This document shows, piece by piece, positions 1 through 5,063 of a stretch of DNA of 7,645 nucleotides. This DNA comes from Thermodesulfobacteriota bacterium. Its GTDB lineage: Bacteria; Desulfobacterota; Desulfobacteria; Desulfobacterales; RPRI01. The translations under genes were made by a program, and so were the position numbers. Every line of letters begins with the position of its first letter. Position 1 is the first letter of the stretch. The DNA is taken from NCBI GenBank assembly GCA_030836965.1, contig JAUPLM010000219.1:1-7645 (forward strand), read 5' to 3'. The notes beneath the pieces were generated by a model that was not told where the DNA came from, made no database searches, and saw only the letters and a list, made by a program, of their open reading frames with translations.

Positions 1-26
1 AACTTGCGTGGAATAGAATTTCCTGA
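1..26 (+). CDS. Possible 3' end of a convergent gene (MCP paralogue?), partial
   Basis: Read from base 3 on the plus strand the codons give LAWNRIS followed by TGA at 24-26. This matches the C-terminus of the minus-strand chemoreceptor (LAWDRIS, then TGA) in the same frame with the same stop. The three codon-level facts are one synonymous change (Ala), one Asn/Asp change, and an identical stop. The simplest reading is that a second chemoreceptor gene, convergent with the first, ends here. Only eight codons at most are visible, so the gene cannot be identified, and the match could simply be a property of the inverted repeat if that repeat is a non-coding element. Low confidence as a gene. Confidence 0.35.
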
Positions 27-94
27 AAAGCAGCTTCTGAAGGAACCTTAATTGGTGTTCATCCGGAAACTAATTTTGGCCATAATTCAGTTAT
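1..94 (+). repeat. Left arm of a 267-nt near-perfect palindrome
   Basis: Bases 1-94 are the reverse complement of 174-267 with five mismatches (left positions 8, 12, 30, 80 and 86), about 95 percent identity. Weaker pairing continues to about 99/169. The arm may extend beyond the window, because base 1 is still paired. About 24 nt at the outer end is potentially coding and the rest is non-coding, yet the non-coding part is as well conserved as the coding part. That argues for recent duplication, gene conversion or a mobile origin rather than protein-level selection. Confidence 0.95.
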
Positions 95-105
95 TATATA
101 ACAGT

Positions 106-155
106 AAAAAAGCCATAGATTCGCCACTCCCGTGAAAACGGGAGCGCGAATCTAT
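106..155 (-). terminator. Rho-independent terminator of the MCP gene, central hairpin of the palindrome
   Basis: The outer stem pairs 115-124 with 146-155 (10 bp), and the inner stem pairs 127-133 with 138-144 (7 bp, GC-rich) around a GAAA loop. A small internal bulge separates the two stems. On the minus strand the hairpin is followed, after GCC-complement bases, by six T residues (106-111), as expected for a terminator serving the MCP gene that ends at 242. On the plus strand the following sequence is only A/T-mixed (TAAATTT), so termination in that direction would be weaker. The hairpin centre (135) almost coincides with the centre of the surrounding palindrome (134). Confidence 0.75.
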
Positions 156-173
156 TAAATTTACCGGGATAAG

Positions 174-267
174 ATAACTGACTTATGTCCAAAATTAGTT
201 TCCGGATGAACACCAATTAAGGTTCCTTCAGAAGCTGTTTTTCAGGAAATTCTATCCCAAGCAAGTT
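174..267 (-). repeat. Right arm of the palindrome, overlapping the MCP stop
   Basis: This is the inverted partner of 1-94. Its outer 26 bases (242-267) encode the last residues and the TGA stop of the minus-strand chemoreceptor. The remaining 68 bases form the 3' untranslated region between that stop and the central terminator hairpin. A transcript through both arms could fold into one very long hairpin. Confidence 0.95.
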
Positions 268-1762
268 TTTTTAGGCTGTTTTCCGATCCGTTAATTTTAA
301 ACATGGACATGATTGCAGCCAGCTCTTCAGCACTGGCTGCGTTTTTTTGAGTCACGGAACTCATATCGGCTGCCGCTTTGTTGATTTGCTCAATCCCCTG
401 GGACTGCTCTTTGGAGGCCGAGGCGATTTCAGCCACTAAATTTACTGCTTTAGCCGTGTTGTCGGCTACCTGTTTAAAATCCTGATTGGTAGCTGCCACC
501 ATGGTGGCCCCTTCTTTAATTTTTTTAACAATTGTTTCAATGTGGTTGGAGGTGTTTTTCGCCGCTTCAGCCGCCCGCATGGCCAGGTTTCTCACCTCAT
601 CAGCTACCACGGCAAATCCCGCACCGGCCTCTCCGGCCCGTGCAGCCTCCACGGCGGCGTTAAGGGCCAGTAAATTTGTCTGGAAGGCAATCTCGTCAAT
701 AGTTTTGATTATCTTCTGGGATTGTTCACTTGAAATGACAATTTCTTTTATGGACCCGCTGAGCTGTTCCATTGAAATCTGAGTATTAGCGGTTTTTTCC
801 TTGGCCAAAGACATCAGCCGGTCCGCTTCAGCGGCATTTCCGGCATTCTGTTTGGTCATGGAAGCCAGTTCATCCAGAGAAGATGATGTTTCTTCTATGG
901 CGGCTGCCTGCTGTGAGGCTGCGTCTGACAGTGTTTGAGACATATCTGTCGACTGGCTTACCATATCGCCGAGTTTCTGCTTCATTGAATTGACCGATTG
1001 GGCCAGTTCTCCTATTTCATCCCTTGAGATCAGGGTTATTTCCTCGGTAAGGTCTCCTTCGGCAACCTTTTTTATTACCTTTATCAGCTCTTTAATTGGA
1101 TTTGTTATTATTTTAGCCATATAAATTCCGACAACCAGTGAAAGAAAAATCGCCGCAGCCATCACAATAATCAAGACGGTTTTTACCAGCCGGGAACTTG
1201 CCGCTGAAGCGGCATACTGATCTTTGCTCAGCCTGTTCTCCAATTCCAGTAAGTTTTTAACATTTGCACTTACAATCTGAAATTTATCATCCACTGAACC
1301 CATGAAAACAGTGGCTGTATTCAAATCGGCCATAGACATATCGATAGCATCCAACGCCACTTTTTTATATTCCAACATGTTCGGCAGAGTCTCCCGAAAG
1401 AGTTTCTGCTCCTCGGCGGAAAGTGTTTTTGATCCTGCGACTTTTTGAAAATATTCCACTTCCTGATTAATAATTTTTATTTGTTCGTTTCGCAACTGAT
1501 CGATTTTTTTCTCATCATACTCGGCATGAGACCAGTTGATGACCTTATATATATTAAAATTGATCTCGGTCAGGGTATTAAGAATTCCGGAAGCATCCTG
1601 ATAACCTTTGAATCGCTGGTTAAAAAAAGTATCCATAGACCCCTGCTGAATCAATATTCCGCGATATGACACCACCCCGAGTATTATCAGCAGCATCAAA
1701 ACGAGCAGCGGGCCGGCCAGAGATTTATTCATCATTTTAAGATTACTCATGATCCTTTTCAT
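242..1762 (-). CDS. Transmembrane methyl-accepting chemotaxis protein
   Basis: This chemoreceptor signals to the CheA/CheW array and is adjusted by CheR/CheB methylation. From the preferred ATG (506 aa) it shows a first membrane helix at about 14-36, a periplasmic helical sensor of about 150 residues (four-helix-bundle type), a second membrane helix at about 192-218, a HAMP domain at about 218-270, and a cytoplasmic coiled-coil signalling domain. The hairpin tip is textbook: [20 protein letters not shown], then RAGE and [12 protein letters not shown], at about 355-394. The ATG at 1762 is preceded by GAGAGG with a 5-nt gap. An in-frame TTG seven codons upstream (1783) could also start but has a poorer context. 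The C-terminal arm looks about two heptads short between SAEEL and MSMFKI. The final residues ([10 protein letters not shown]) lie largely inside an inverted repeat and do not end in a CheR-tether pentapeptide of the NWETF type. It is last in the HTH/Cache/MCP operon. The family is certain; the ligand is unknown. Confidence 0.96.
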   Translation of the reverse strand: MKRIMSNLKMMNKSLAGPLLVLMLLIILGVVSYRGILIQQGSMDTFFNQRFKGYQDASGILNTLTEINFNIYKVINWSHAEYDEKKIDQLRNEQIKIINQEVEYFQKVAGSKTLSAEEQKLFRETLPNMLEYKKVALDAIDMSMADLNTATVFMGSVDDKFQIVSANVKNLLELENRLSKDQYAASAASSRLVKTVLIIVMAAAIFLSLVVGIYMAKIITNPIKELIKVIKKVAEGDLTEEITLISRDEIGELAQSVNSMKQKLGDMVSQSTDMSQTLSDAASQQAAAIEETSSSLDELASMTKQNAGNAAEADRLMSLAKEKTANTQISMEQLSGSIKEIVISSEQSQKIIKTIDEIAFQTNLLALNAAVEAARAGEAGAGFAVVADEVRNLAMRAAEAAKNTSNHIETIVKKIKEGATMVAATNQDFKQVADNTAKAVNLVAEIASASKEQSQGIEQINKAAADMSSVTQKNAASAEELAAIMSMFKINGSENSLKKLAWDRIS

Positions 1763-1807
1763 AATCCCCTCTCTTACTCCCAAAAACAGATATAAGCGTT
1801 TATTGCC

Positions 1808-1837
1808 GAAGCTCCCCGTATCACTTAGGGGAGCTTC
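1808..1837 (-). other. Strong hairpin between the Cache and MCP genes
   Basis: GAAGCTCCCC (1808-1817) pairs perfectly with GGGGAGCTTC (1828-1837) around a 10-nt loop. It lies 20 nt past the Cache stop and about 45 nt before the MCP start. Neither side carries a T tract, so it is a poor intrinsic terminator. A partial terminator, or an RNA-stabilising 3' structure that would let the secreted protein be made in excess over the receptor, fits better. The structure is seen directly; the role is inferred. Confidence 0.6.
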
Positions 1838-1857
1838 AATTAAGAATACGGATGCTT

Positions 1858-2310
1858 TTATTTATAAATACCGCAGCAGAAGATCATGTCATCAACCTTT
1901 TTAACAAAAGTTGACTTTTCATCCATCTTTTTTGTAACCGGGTTTGTCCATTTATAGTCCACCCAGCCTGATCCTTTTGATTTGCCCAGATCCACGCCTT
2001 CCTTGACAAACAGTTTGCCGTCCGCATCTTTTAACCCGCTGACATCTTTTCCGATAAGTTTCTGATTTGCCCCATGGGCTATAACCGTTCCGTTCAAATC
2101 CCAGACAAAGACATAAAATTCACCTTTTACAAACTGTCCGTCCGATTTACTTATCTCTGCCAGAGCCTTCTCTTTTCCATTTGCCTTGTAAAAGGCGATA
2201 CTTTTTTCAATCAGTGCGGTAGCCTCATCAGCGTTCCCGCCGGCAAAAACCGGTGTAAACAGGCTCATTACGAAAAGCCCCGCAATCACGAACAATAATG
2301 ATTTTTTCAT
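1858..2310 (-). CDS. Secreted single-Cache domain protein
   Basis: This 150-residue protein has a clear Sec signal peptide: two lysines, a hydrophobic core, then TPVFA before GG, giving cleavage at about residue 23. The rest is one small Cache domain, the extracytoplasmic ligand-binding fold of many chemoreceptors and kinases, here without a membrane anchor or signalling domain. Typical landmarks are [16 protein letters not shown] (about 65-80), [14 protein letters not shown], the [16 protein letters not shown] block, and the closing GIYK. The ATG is preceded by AAGGGAG at a 6-nt spacing. Two adjacent cysteines near the end (FCCGIYK) are notable in an exported protein. It lies between an HTH gene (39 nt upstream) and a chemoreceptor (downstream), so a role as a soluble binding partner of that receptor is an attractive inference. 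The ligand is not predictable; small organic acids are common for the fold. Confidence 0.93.
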   Translation of the reverse strand: MKKSLLFVIAGLFVMSLFTPVFAGGNADEATALIEKSIAFYKANGKEKALAEISKSDGQFVKGEFYVFVWDLNGTVIAHGANQKLIGKDVSGLKDADGKLFVKEGVDLGKSKGSGWVDYKWTNPVTKKMDEKSTFVKKVDDMIFCCGIYK

Positions 2311-2349
2311 TTTATTCTCCCTTCTTTTTTAATTAAAGTTAGTCCCTTT

Positions 2350-2562
2350 TTATCCCCTGTTTCCTGTATTAAATTTAATAGAAGTTCCTGCCCCGGATAC
2401 TTTCAGATGATCAACCAACTTAATGATCTCTTCCAGGTCAAATCTCCATGATTTGCCGACTTTAAACCCCGGGATTTCGCCGGTTGCGGCAAGTTTATAT
2501 ATAGTTGAGTCAGTTAATTTCAGGAATTGCCCCACTTCTTTTGCTGTAACTATATTTGTCAT
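2350..2562 (-). CDS. Small excisionase/MerR-type helix-turn-helix DNA-binding protein
   Basis: This 70-residue protein matches the HTH_17 (excisionase-like) family. The N-terminal part, VTAKEVGQFLKLTDSTIYKL (about 5-24), forms the helix-turn-helix, and GEIPGFKVGKSWRF (about 28-41) is the conserved wing. A helix follows at 43-54, then a short polar tail. There is no effector domain, so it is either a stand-alone regulator or an architectural DNA-binding factor. ATG at 2562 is preceded by AAGGA at a suitable distance. It is the first gene after the sigma-28 promoter and sits 39 nt ahead of the Cache gene, so it is probably co-transcribed with the chemosensory genes. No integrase is visible nearby, which makes a phage-excisionase role unlikely here. 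It may autoregulate the operon, but the target is unknown. Confidence 0.88.
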   Translation of the reverse strand: MTNIVTAKEVGQFLKLTDSTIYKLAATGEIPGFKVGKSWRFDLEEIIKLVDHLKVSGAGTSIKFNTGNRG

Positions 2563-2669
2563 GATTTTTCCTTGAAACGGTTTTTCCTTTTTACCGAAAG
2601 ATCTACATCCGTATATACTTATGCATAAAACTTTCTTTATCTCTTCCCCTTAACAGGCTTTCAGTTTCA

Positions 2670-2697
2670 TTATCGGCAAAAGGGTTAAAAAGCTTTA
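2670..2697 (-). promoter_or_regulatory. Sigma-28 (FliA) promoter for the HTH-Cache-MCP operon
   Basis: On the minus strand TAAAGCTT (2690-2697) is followed after 12 nt by GCCGATAA (2670-2677). The enterobacterial FliA consensus is TAAAGTTT, 11 nt, GCCGATAA, so the -10 matches 8 of 8 and the -35 matches 7 of 8 with one extra spacer base. Transcription would start near 2662, leaving a leader of about 100 nt before the HTH gene. A class-3 flagellar promoter is what a chemoreceptor operon is expected to use, which supports both the promoter and the operon assignment. Confidence 0.8.
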
Positions 2698-2705
2698 ATT
2701 GGAAT

Positions 2706-2717
2706 AACAGGCCTGTT
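2706..2717. promoter_or_regulatory. 12-bp perfect palindrome upstream of the sigma-28 promoter
   Basis: AACAGGCCTGTT is a perfect dyad beginning 9 nt upstream of the -35 element. It could be an operator for the HTH protein or another regulator. A lone 12-bp palindrome can also arise by chance, so this is a weak call. Confidence 0.25.
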
Positions 2718-2805
2718 TACTATTAATCGGATTCTATTGGAGCAAAAGGAGCAGATGGGATATTATATGAATACAGATCAGATTTGTTGAAGCGTCTGCA
2801 TAGCT

Positions 2806-4194
2806 TCAATTCTCGTGAAGTTTTCCCCGTGAAAGAGAGAGGAATATTCCTCCTGTGCAGAGCACGGAGAAAATTATGAGGGCCAGCCGGAAGCTTGTTA
2901 CGAAAACAGGATGGTACTGGTTCGTTATCTGGACACGTCCGATTAACATTGCAAATATGAGAGTTACAATCCCCATGCTCAACATCTGTCCGAGAAGACG
3001 CATTGTGCCGACCGATCCCGAGGCTATACCGTAGAATCTTTTTTCAACACTCCCCATTATCGCATTCATGTTTGGGGAAGAAAAAAGGGCAAACCCGAAT
3101 CCAAGAAGCATCAGGCAGGCCGCAATCGTCACAAGGCCGGTGTTTTCTCTCATCATCGAAAGCAGTATGAGCCCGCAGGCCGTTATTGCCATGCCGATTG
3201 ATGCTATGATGCGCGGTTCGATTCTGTCCGAAAGTCTTCCTGCAACAGGTGAAAAAAGCGTCATCATTACCGGCTGAGCCATGAGCACCATTCCAGCGTC
3301 TTGCGGTGAGAGTCCTTTTATATATTGAAGAAAAAGGCTTGTAAGGAATGTCACGGAAAAAGTCGCGCTGTAATTTATAAGGGCTGCGAAACATGAAAAG
3401 GCAAAGACCCTGTTTGTTCCGAACAGATTCACGTCAAAGACGGGGTATCTGATTTTTCTTTCCAGTTTAAAGAAAAGGAAAAGCCCTGAGAAGCCTGATA
3501 TGATTAAAAGAGAGCCGGACAAGTCAGGAAGGAGTGTAACCCCGCACATCAGGGCGATAAGCGAAATGCCGTATATTACCGAGCCTCCGACATCGAATTT
3601 TTCGCCTTTTGCATCGGCCCATTCCCCTTTCAATTTAAAAAGAATGAGAAGTATTATTATGATTCCAAGCGGGATGTTGACAATAAAGATACTTCTCCAC
3701 GTAAAATGCTGTGTGAGTAAGCCTCCAAAAAAAGGACCGCATGAGAGACCGGAATAGACTGCGGCGACGGTTATGCCTAGAGCCTTACCCCTTTCTTCGG
3801 CAGGAAAAACGGAACTGATTATGGCAATCCCGGTAGCAAAAATCATGGCGCTCCCGAGACCCTGAATAACTCTGGAAAATATGAGCATCCCGGCTGAGCC
3901 TGAGAATGCGGCGAAAAACGATGAAAGCGTGAAGATTATTATGCCGTACCGGAATATCCTCTTCCTCCCGTAAATATCACCGAGTTTTCCGAACGGCACG
4001 AGGAATATGGCGGCGGATAAAAGGTATGAAGTCGCTATCCAGCTTAAAAGAAGGGCATTGATCGCAAACTCCCGTTCAATTGAAGGAAGAGCTACGTTCA
4101 CGGAGGATATGGTAAAAGGCGTGAGAAAAGAGCTTGATGCCGCAACTATCAATGCAGAAATTTTTGAGGGGCTTTCAGAATCCGCATTTTTCAT
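2806..4194 (-). CDS. DHA2-family (EmrB/QacA-like) 14-TM drug:proton antiporter, MFS
   Basis: This 462-residue inner-membrane transporter is predicted to export drugs or other toxic compounds in exchange for protons. About 14 hydrophobic segments span the protein. Family motifs are visible: LLSWIATSYLL (49-59, motif D1), GKLGDIYGRKR (69-79, motif A, with Asp73 and the basic run), RVIQGLGSA (108-116, motif B), GLSCGPFFGGLL (149-160, antiporter motif C), and a second, degenerate motif A, GRLSDRIEPR (319-328). The length fits the 14-TM DHA2 class and the protein looks intact. ATG at 4194 is the only plausible start ahead of TM1, but no clear ribosome-binding site precedes it. Translation may depend on the zinc-module gene 37 nt upstream on the same strand. 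No membrane-fusion partner (EmrA-like) is seen in the window. The substrate cannot be told from sequence. Confidence 0.93.
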   Translation of the reverse strand: MKNADSESPSKISALIVAASSSFLTPFTISSVNVALPSIEREFAINALLLSWIATSYLLSAAIFLVPFGKLGDIYGRKRIFRYGIIIFTLSSFFAAFSGSAGMLIFSRVIQGLGSAMIFATGIAIISSVFPAEERGKALGITVAAVYSGLSCGPFFGGLLTQHFTWRSIFIVNIPLGIIIILLILFKLKGEWADAKGEKFDVGGSVIYGISLIALMCGVTLLPDLSGSLLIISGFSGLFLFFKLERKIRYPVFDVNLFGTNRVFAFSCFAALINYSATFSVTFLTSLFLQYIKGLSPQDAGMVLMAQPVMMTLFSPVAGRLSDRIEPRIIASIGMAITACGLILLSMMRENTGLVTIAACLMLLGFGFALFSSPNMNAIMGSVEKRFYGIASGSVGTMRLLGQMLSMGIVTLIFAMLIGRVQITNQYHPVFVTSFRLALIIFSVLCTGGIFLSLSRGKLHEN

Positions 4195-4231
4195 GGCATG
4201 TATCTTGTATTACAGGTTCGCGGTATCAACT

Positions 4232-4531
4232 CTATTTACCACACTCTTTACAGCGCCCGTCAGGGCCGATTACTCCTATGCAGTTTCCGTCCGGACACAA
4301 TCTGCGGTTTTCCCATTCCGGATCGGATTCAGGATCCGAATTGCCGCCGGATCGGACAGCGTCGGAGGTTTCTGCCGTACTGCCGGCGGCTTCCTCCGGA
4401 TTGCCGGAGGGTTTCCCGCATTCTTTACAGCGTCCGTCAGGGCCGATTACTCCTACGCAGTTTCCGTCCGGACACAATCTGCGGTTTTCCCATTCCGGAT
4501 CGGGATCATTTTTTATATCATCTGTTTCCAT
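4232..4531 (-). CDS. Small protein of two tandem Cys4 zinc-binding modules
   Basis: The protein has 99 residues, with no signal peptide or membrane segment. Residues 11-40 and 70-99 are near-identical modules (one Ile/Val difference): DPEWENRRLC, then PDGNC, then VIGPDGRC, then KECGK. Each carries four cysteines in the pattern C-x4-C-x9-C-x2-C (20/25/35/38 and 79/84/94/97), so each can plausibly bind one zinc. Within each module the unit PDG-N/R-C occurs twice. The linker (41-69) is rich in Ser, Gly, Ala and Glu and looks disordered. ATG at 4531 follows AAGGGA at about 9 nt. Third-position changes between the DNA copies are synonymous, which supports real coding. I recall similar single Cys4 modules in deltaproteobacterial hypothetical proteins but know no function; RNA, DNA or protein binding are all possible. 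It is probably co-transcribed with the downstream efflux pump. Confidence 0.82.
   Translation of the reverse strand: METDDIKNDPDPEWENRRLCPDGNCVGVIGPDGRCKECGKPSGNPEEAAGSTAETSDAVRSGGNSDPESDPEWENRRLCPDGNCIGVIGPDGRCKECGK
4242..4326 (-). repeat. Direct repeat, copy 1 (C-terminal Cys4 module)
   Basis: This 85-nt stretch matches 4419-4503 with only three differences (4244/4421, 4256/4433, 4279/4456), with a 177-nt period that is exactly 59 codons. Two differences are synonymous and one swaps Ile and Val. The near identity indicates a recent in-frame duplication or ongoing homogenisation. Confidence 0.95.
4419..4503 (-). repeat. Direct repeat, copy 2 (N-terminal Cys4 module)
   Basis: This is the partner of 4242-4326. 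The 92 nt between the copies encode the low-complexity linker and show no comparable similarity. Recombination between the copies would remove exactly 177 nt and leave an in-frame one-module protein. Confidence 0.95.
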
Positions 4532-4950
4532 ATGCCTGATTCCCTTTGTGTCTTTTGCAGAATAAATTGATAAGCTCTCATTATATTTTTACGAGTTCGT
4601 CAATATATGCCGGTTTTGTAAAATTAATATTTTTTAGTGCAGACGAACATACATTAAAAAAGAGGCGGAGTCAAAGAACGACTTCTTACCGTTACGACAA
4701 TCTTTAAAACCCTCTTATAATTAACATCATACTGCGCTGTTACCTGGAAAACCGGTTTCAAACAGAAAATCCCTCCCTGCCCGGAATTTAAAGCTTCAAA
4801 TCTATATAGACAGATATCAGTAAAAAACAAAAGCAACCCTGTTAGACGATTAATTACCCATTGCCACCCGGCATGCTTATGTTTTAAGAACAGAATGTGA
4901 AAAGCCATTGATTATATATGGTAAAGAGTATCTGATGAGCCATATTCCAT

Positions 4951-4977
4951 TTGACATCCTGACGGGTATCATATAAT
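4951..4977 (+). promoter_or_regulatory. Possible sigma-70 promoter of the hybrid kinase gene
   Basis: A perfect -35 hexamer TTGACA (4951-4956) and a perfect -10 hexamer TATAAT (4972-4977) are separated by 15 nt, two shorter than the optimum of 17. Transcription would begin near 4984, giving a leader of about 80 nt before the kinase start at 5064. The hexamers are strong but the short spacing suggests a weak or activator-assisted promoter. Confidence 0.5.
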
Positions 4978-5035
4978 TTTTAAACTGTTGAATTAAGGCT
5001 GTTATAAATAAAATCCGTCCTTCCATCCGGCCGGC

Positions 5036-5047
5036 ATCACTTGTGAT
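5036..5047. promoter_or_regulatory. ATCAC-TT-GTGAT dyad in the kinase leader
   Basis: A perfect 5-bp inverted repeat with a 2-nt centre ends 6 nt before the ribosome-binding site (GGAG, 5054-5057, 6 nt from the ATG). It may be an operator or merely a small chance palindrome. Confidence 0.25.
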
Positions 5048-5063
5048 CAGAGCGGAGCATTAG

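Larger units (their letters stand above)
4532..5063. other. Long intergenic region without a convincing gene
   Basis: This gap of about 530 nt separates the divergent zinc-module gene (minus) and hybrid kinase gene (plus). It is A/T-rich in its left half. It must hold the promoters of both neighbours. On the minus strand a TATAAT (4580-4585) and a TTGACG (4598-4603) occur, but only 12 nt apart, too close for a normal sigma-70 promoter. A weak 7-bp inverted repeat (4595-4601 with 4642-4648) lies nearby. An 84-codon minus-strand frame at 4654-4908 has no ribosome-binding site and no recognisable domain and was not called. I see no tRNA, CRISPR or insertion-sequence features. Confidence 0.6.

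Noticed and set aside
1..267. Palindrome considered as an insertion sequence with terminal inverted repeats
   Set aside because: There is no transposase and only about 80 nt between the arms, and target-site duplications cannot be checked because the left end is at the window edge. A MITE-like origin remains open and is treated in the findings.
2350..2562. HTH protein as a phage excisionase marking an integrated element
   Set aside because: No integrase, attachment-site repeats or phage genes are in the window, and it sits in a flagellar-type operon.
2752..2792. Tiny plus-strand frame after AGGAGC near 2754 (about 11 codons)
   Set aside because: It is too short to support, with nothing downstream on the same strand for it to act on as a leader peptide.
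2787..2809. Inverted repeat TTGAAGC/GCTTCAA overlapping the efflux pump stop codon, considered as a terminator
   Set aside because: The stem is only 7 bp with modest GC content and no T tract follows on the minus strand.
4232..4531. 85-nt direct repeats considered as part of a CRISPR-like array
   Set aside because: There are only two copies, they are in frame, coding and cysteine-patterned, and their differences are mostly synonymous.
4007..4570. Long open frame on the plus strand with internal repeats, across the Cys4 gene and the start of the efflux pump gene
   Set aside because: It is the antisense of two well-supported genes; its repeats are only the reverse reading of the duplicated Cys4 modules.
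4580..4603. TTGACG and TATAAT on the minus strand ahead of the Cys4 gene
   Set aside because: The spacing is 12 nt, too short for sigma-70. The -10 may be real but no proper -35 is seen at 16-18 nt.
4654..4908. Open frame of 84 codons on the minus strand in the long intergenic region
   Set aside because: It has no ribosome-binding site, no domain I recognise and an irregular composition; it is most likely chance. A homologue with conserved sequence would change this.
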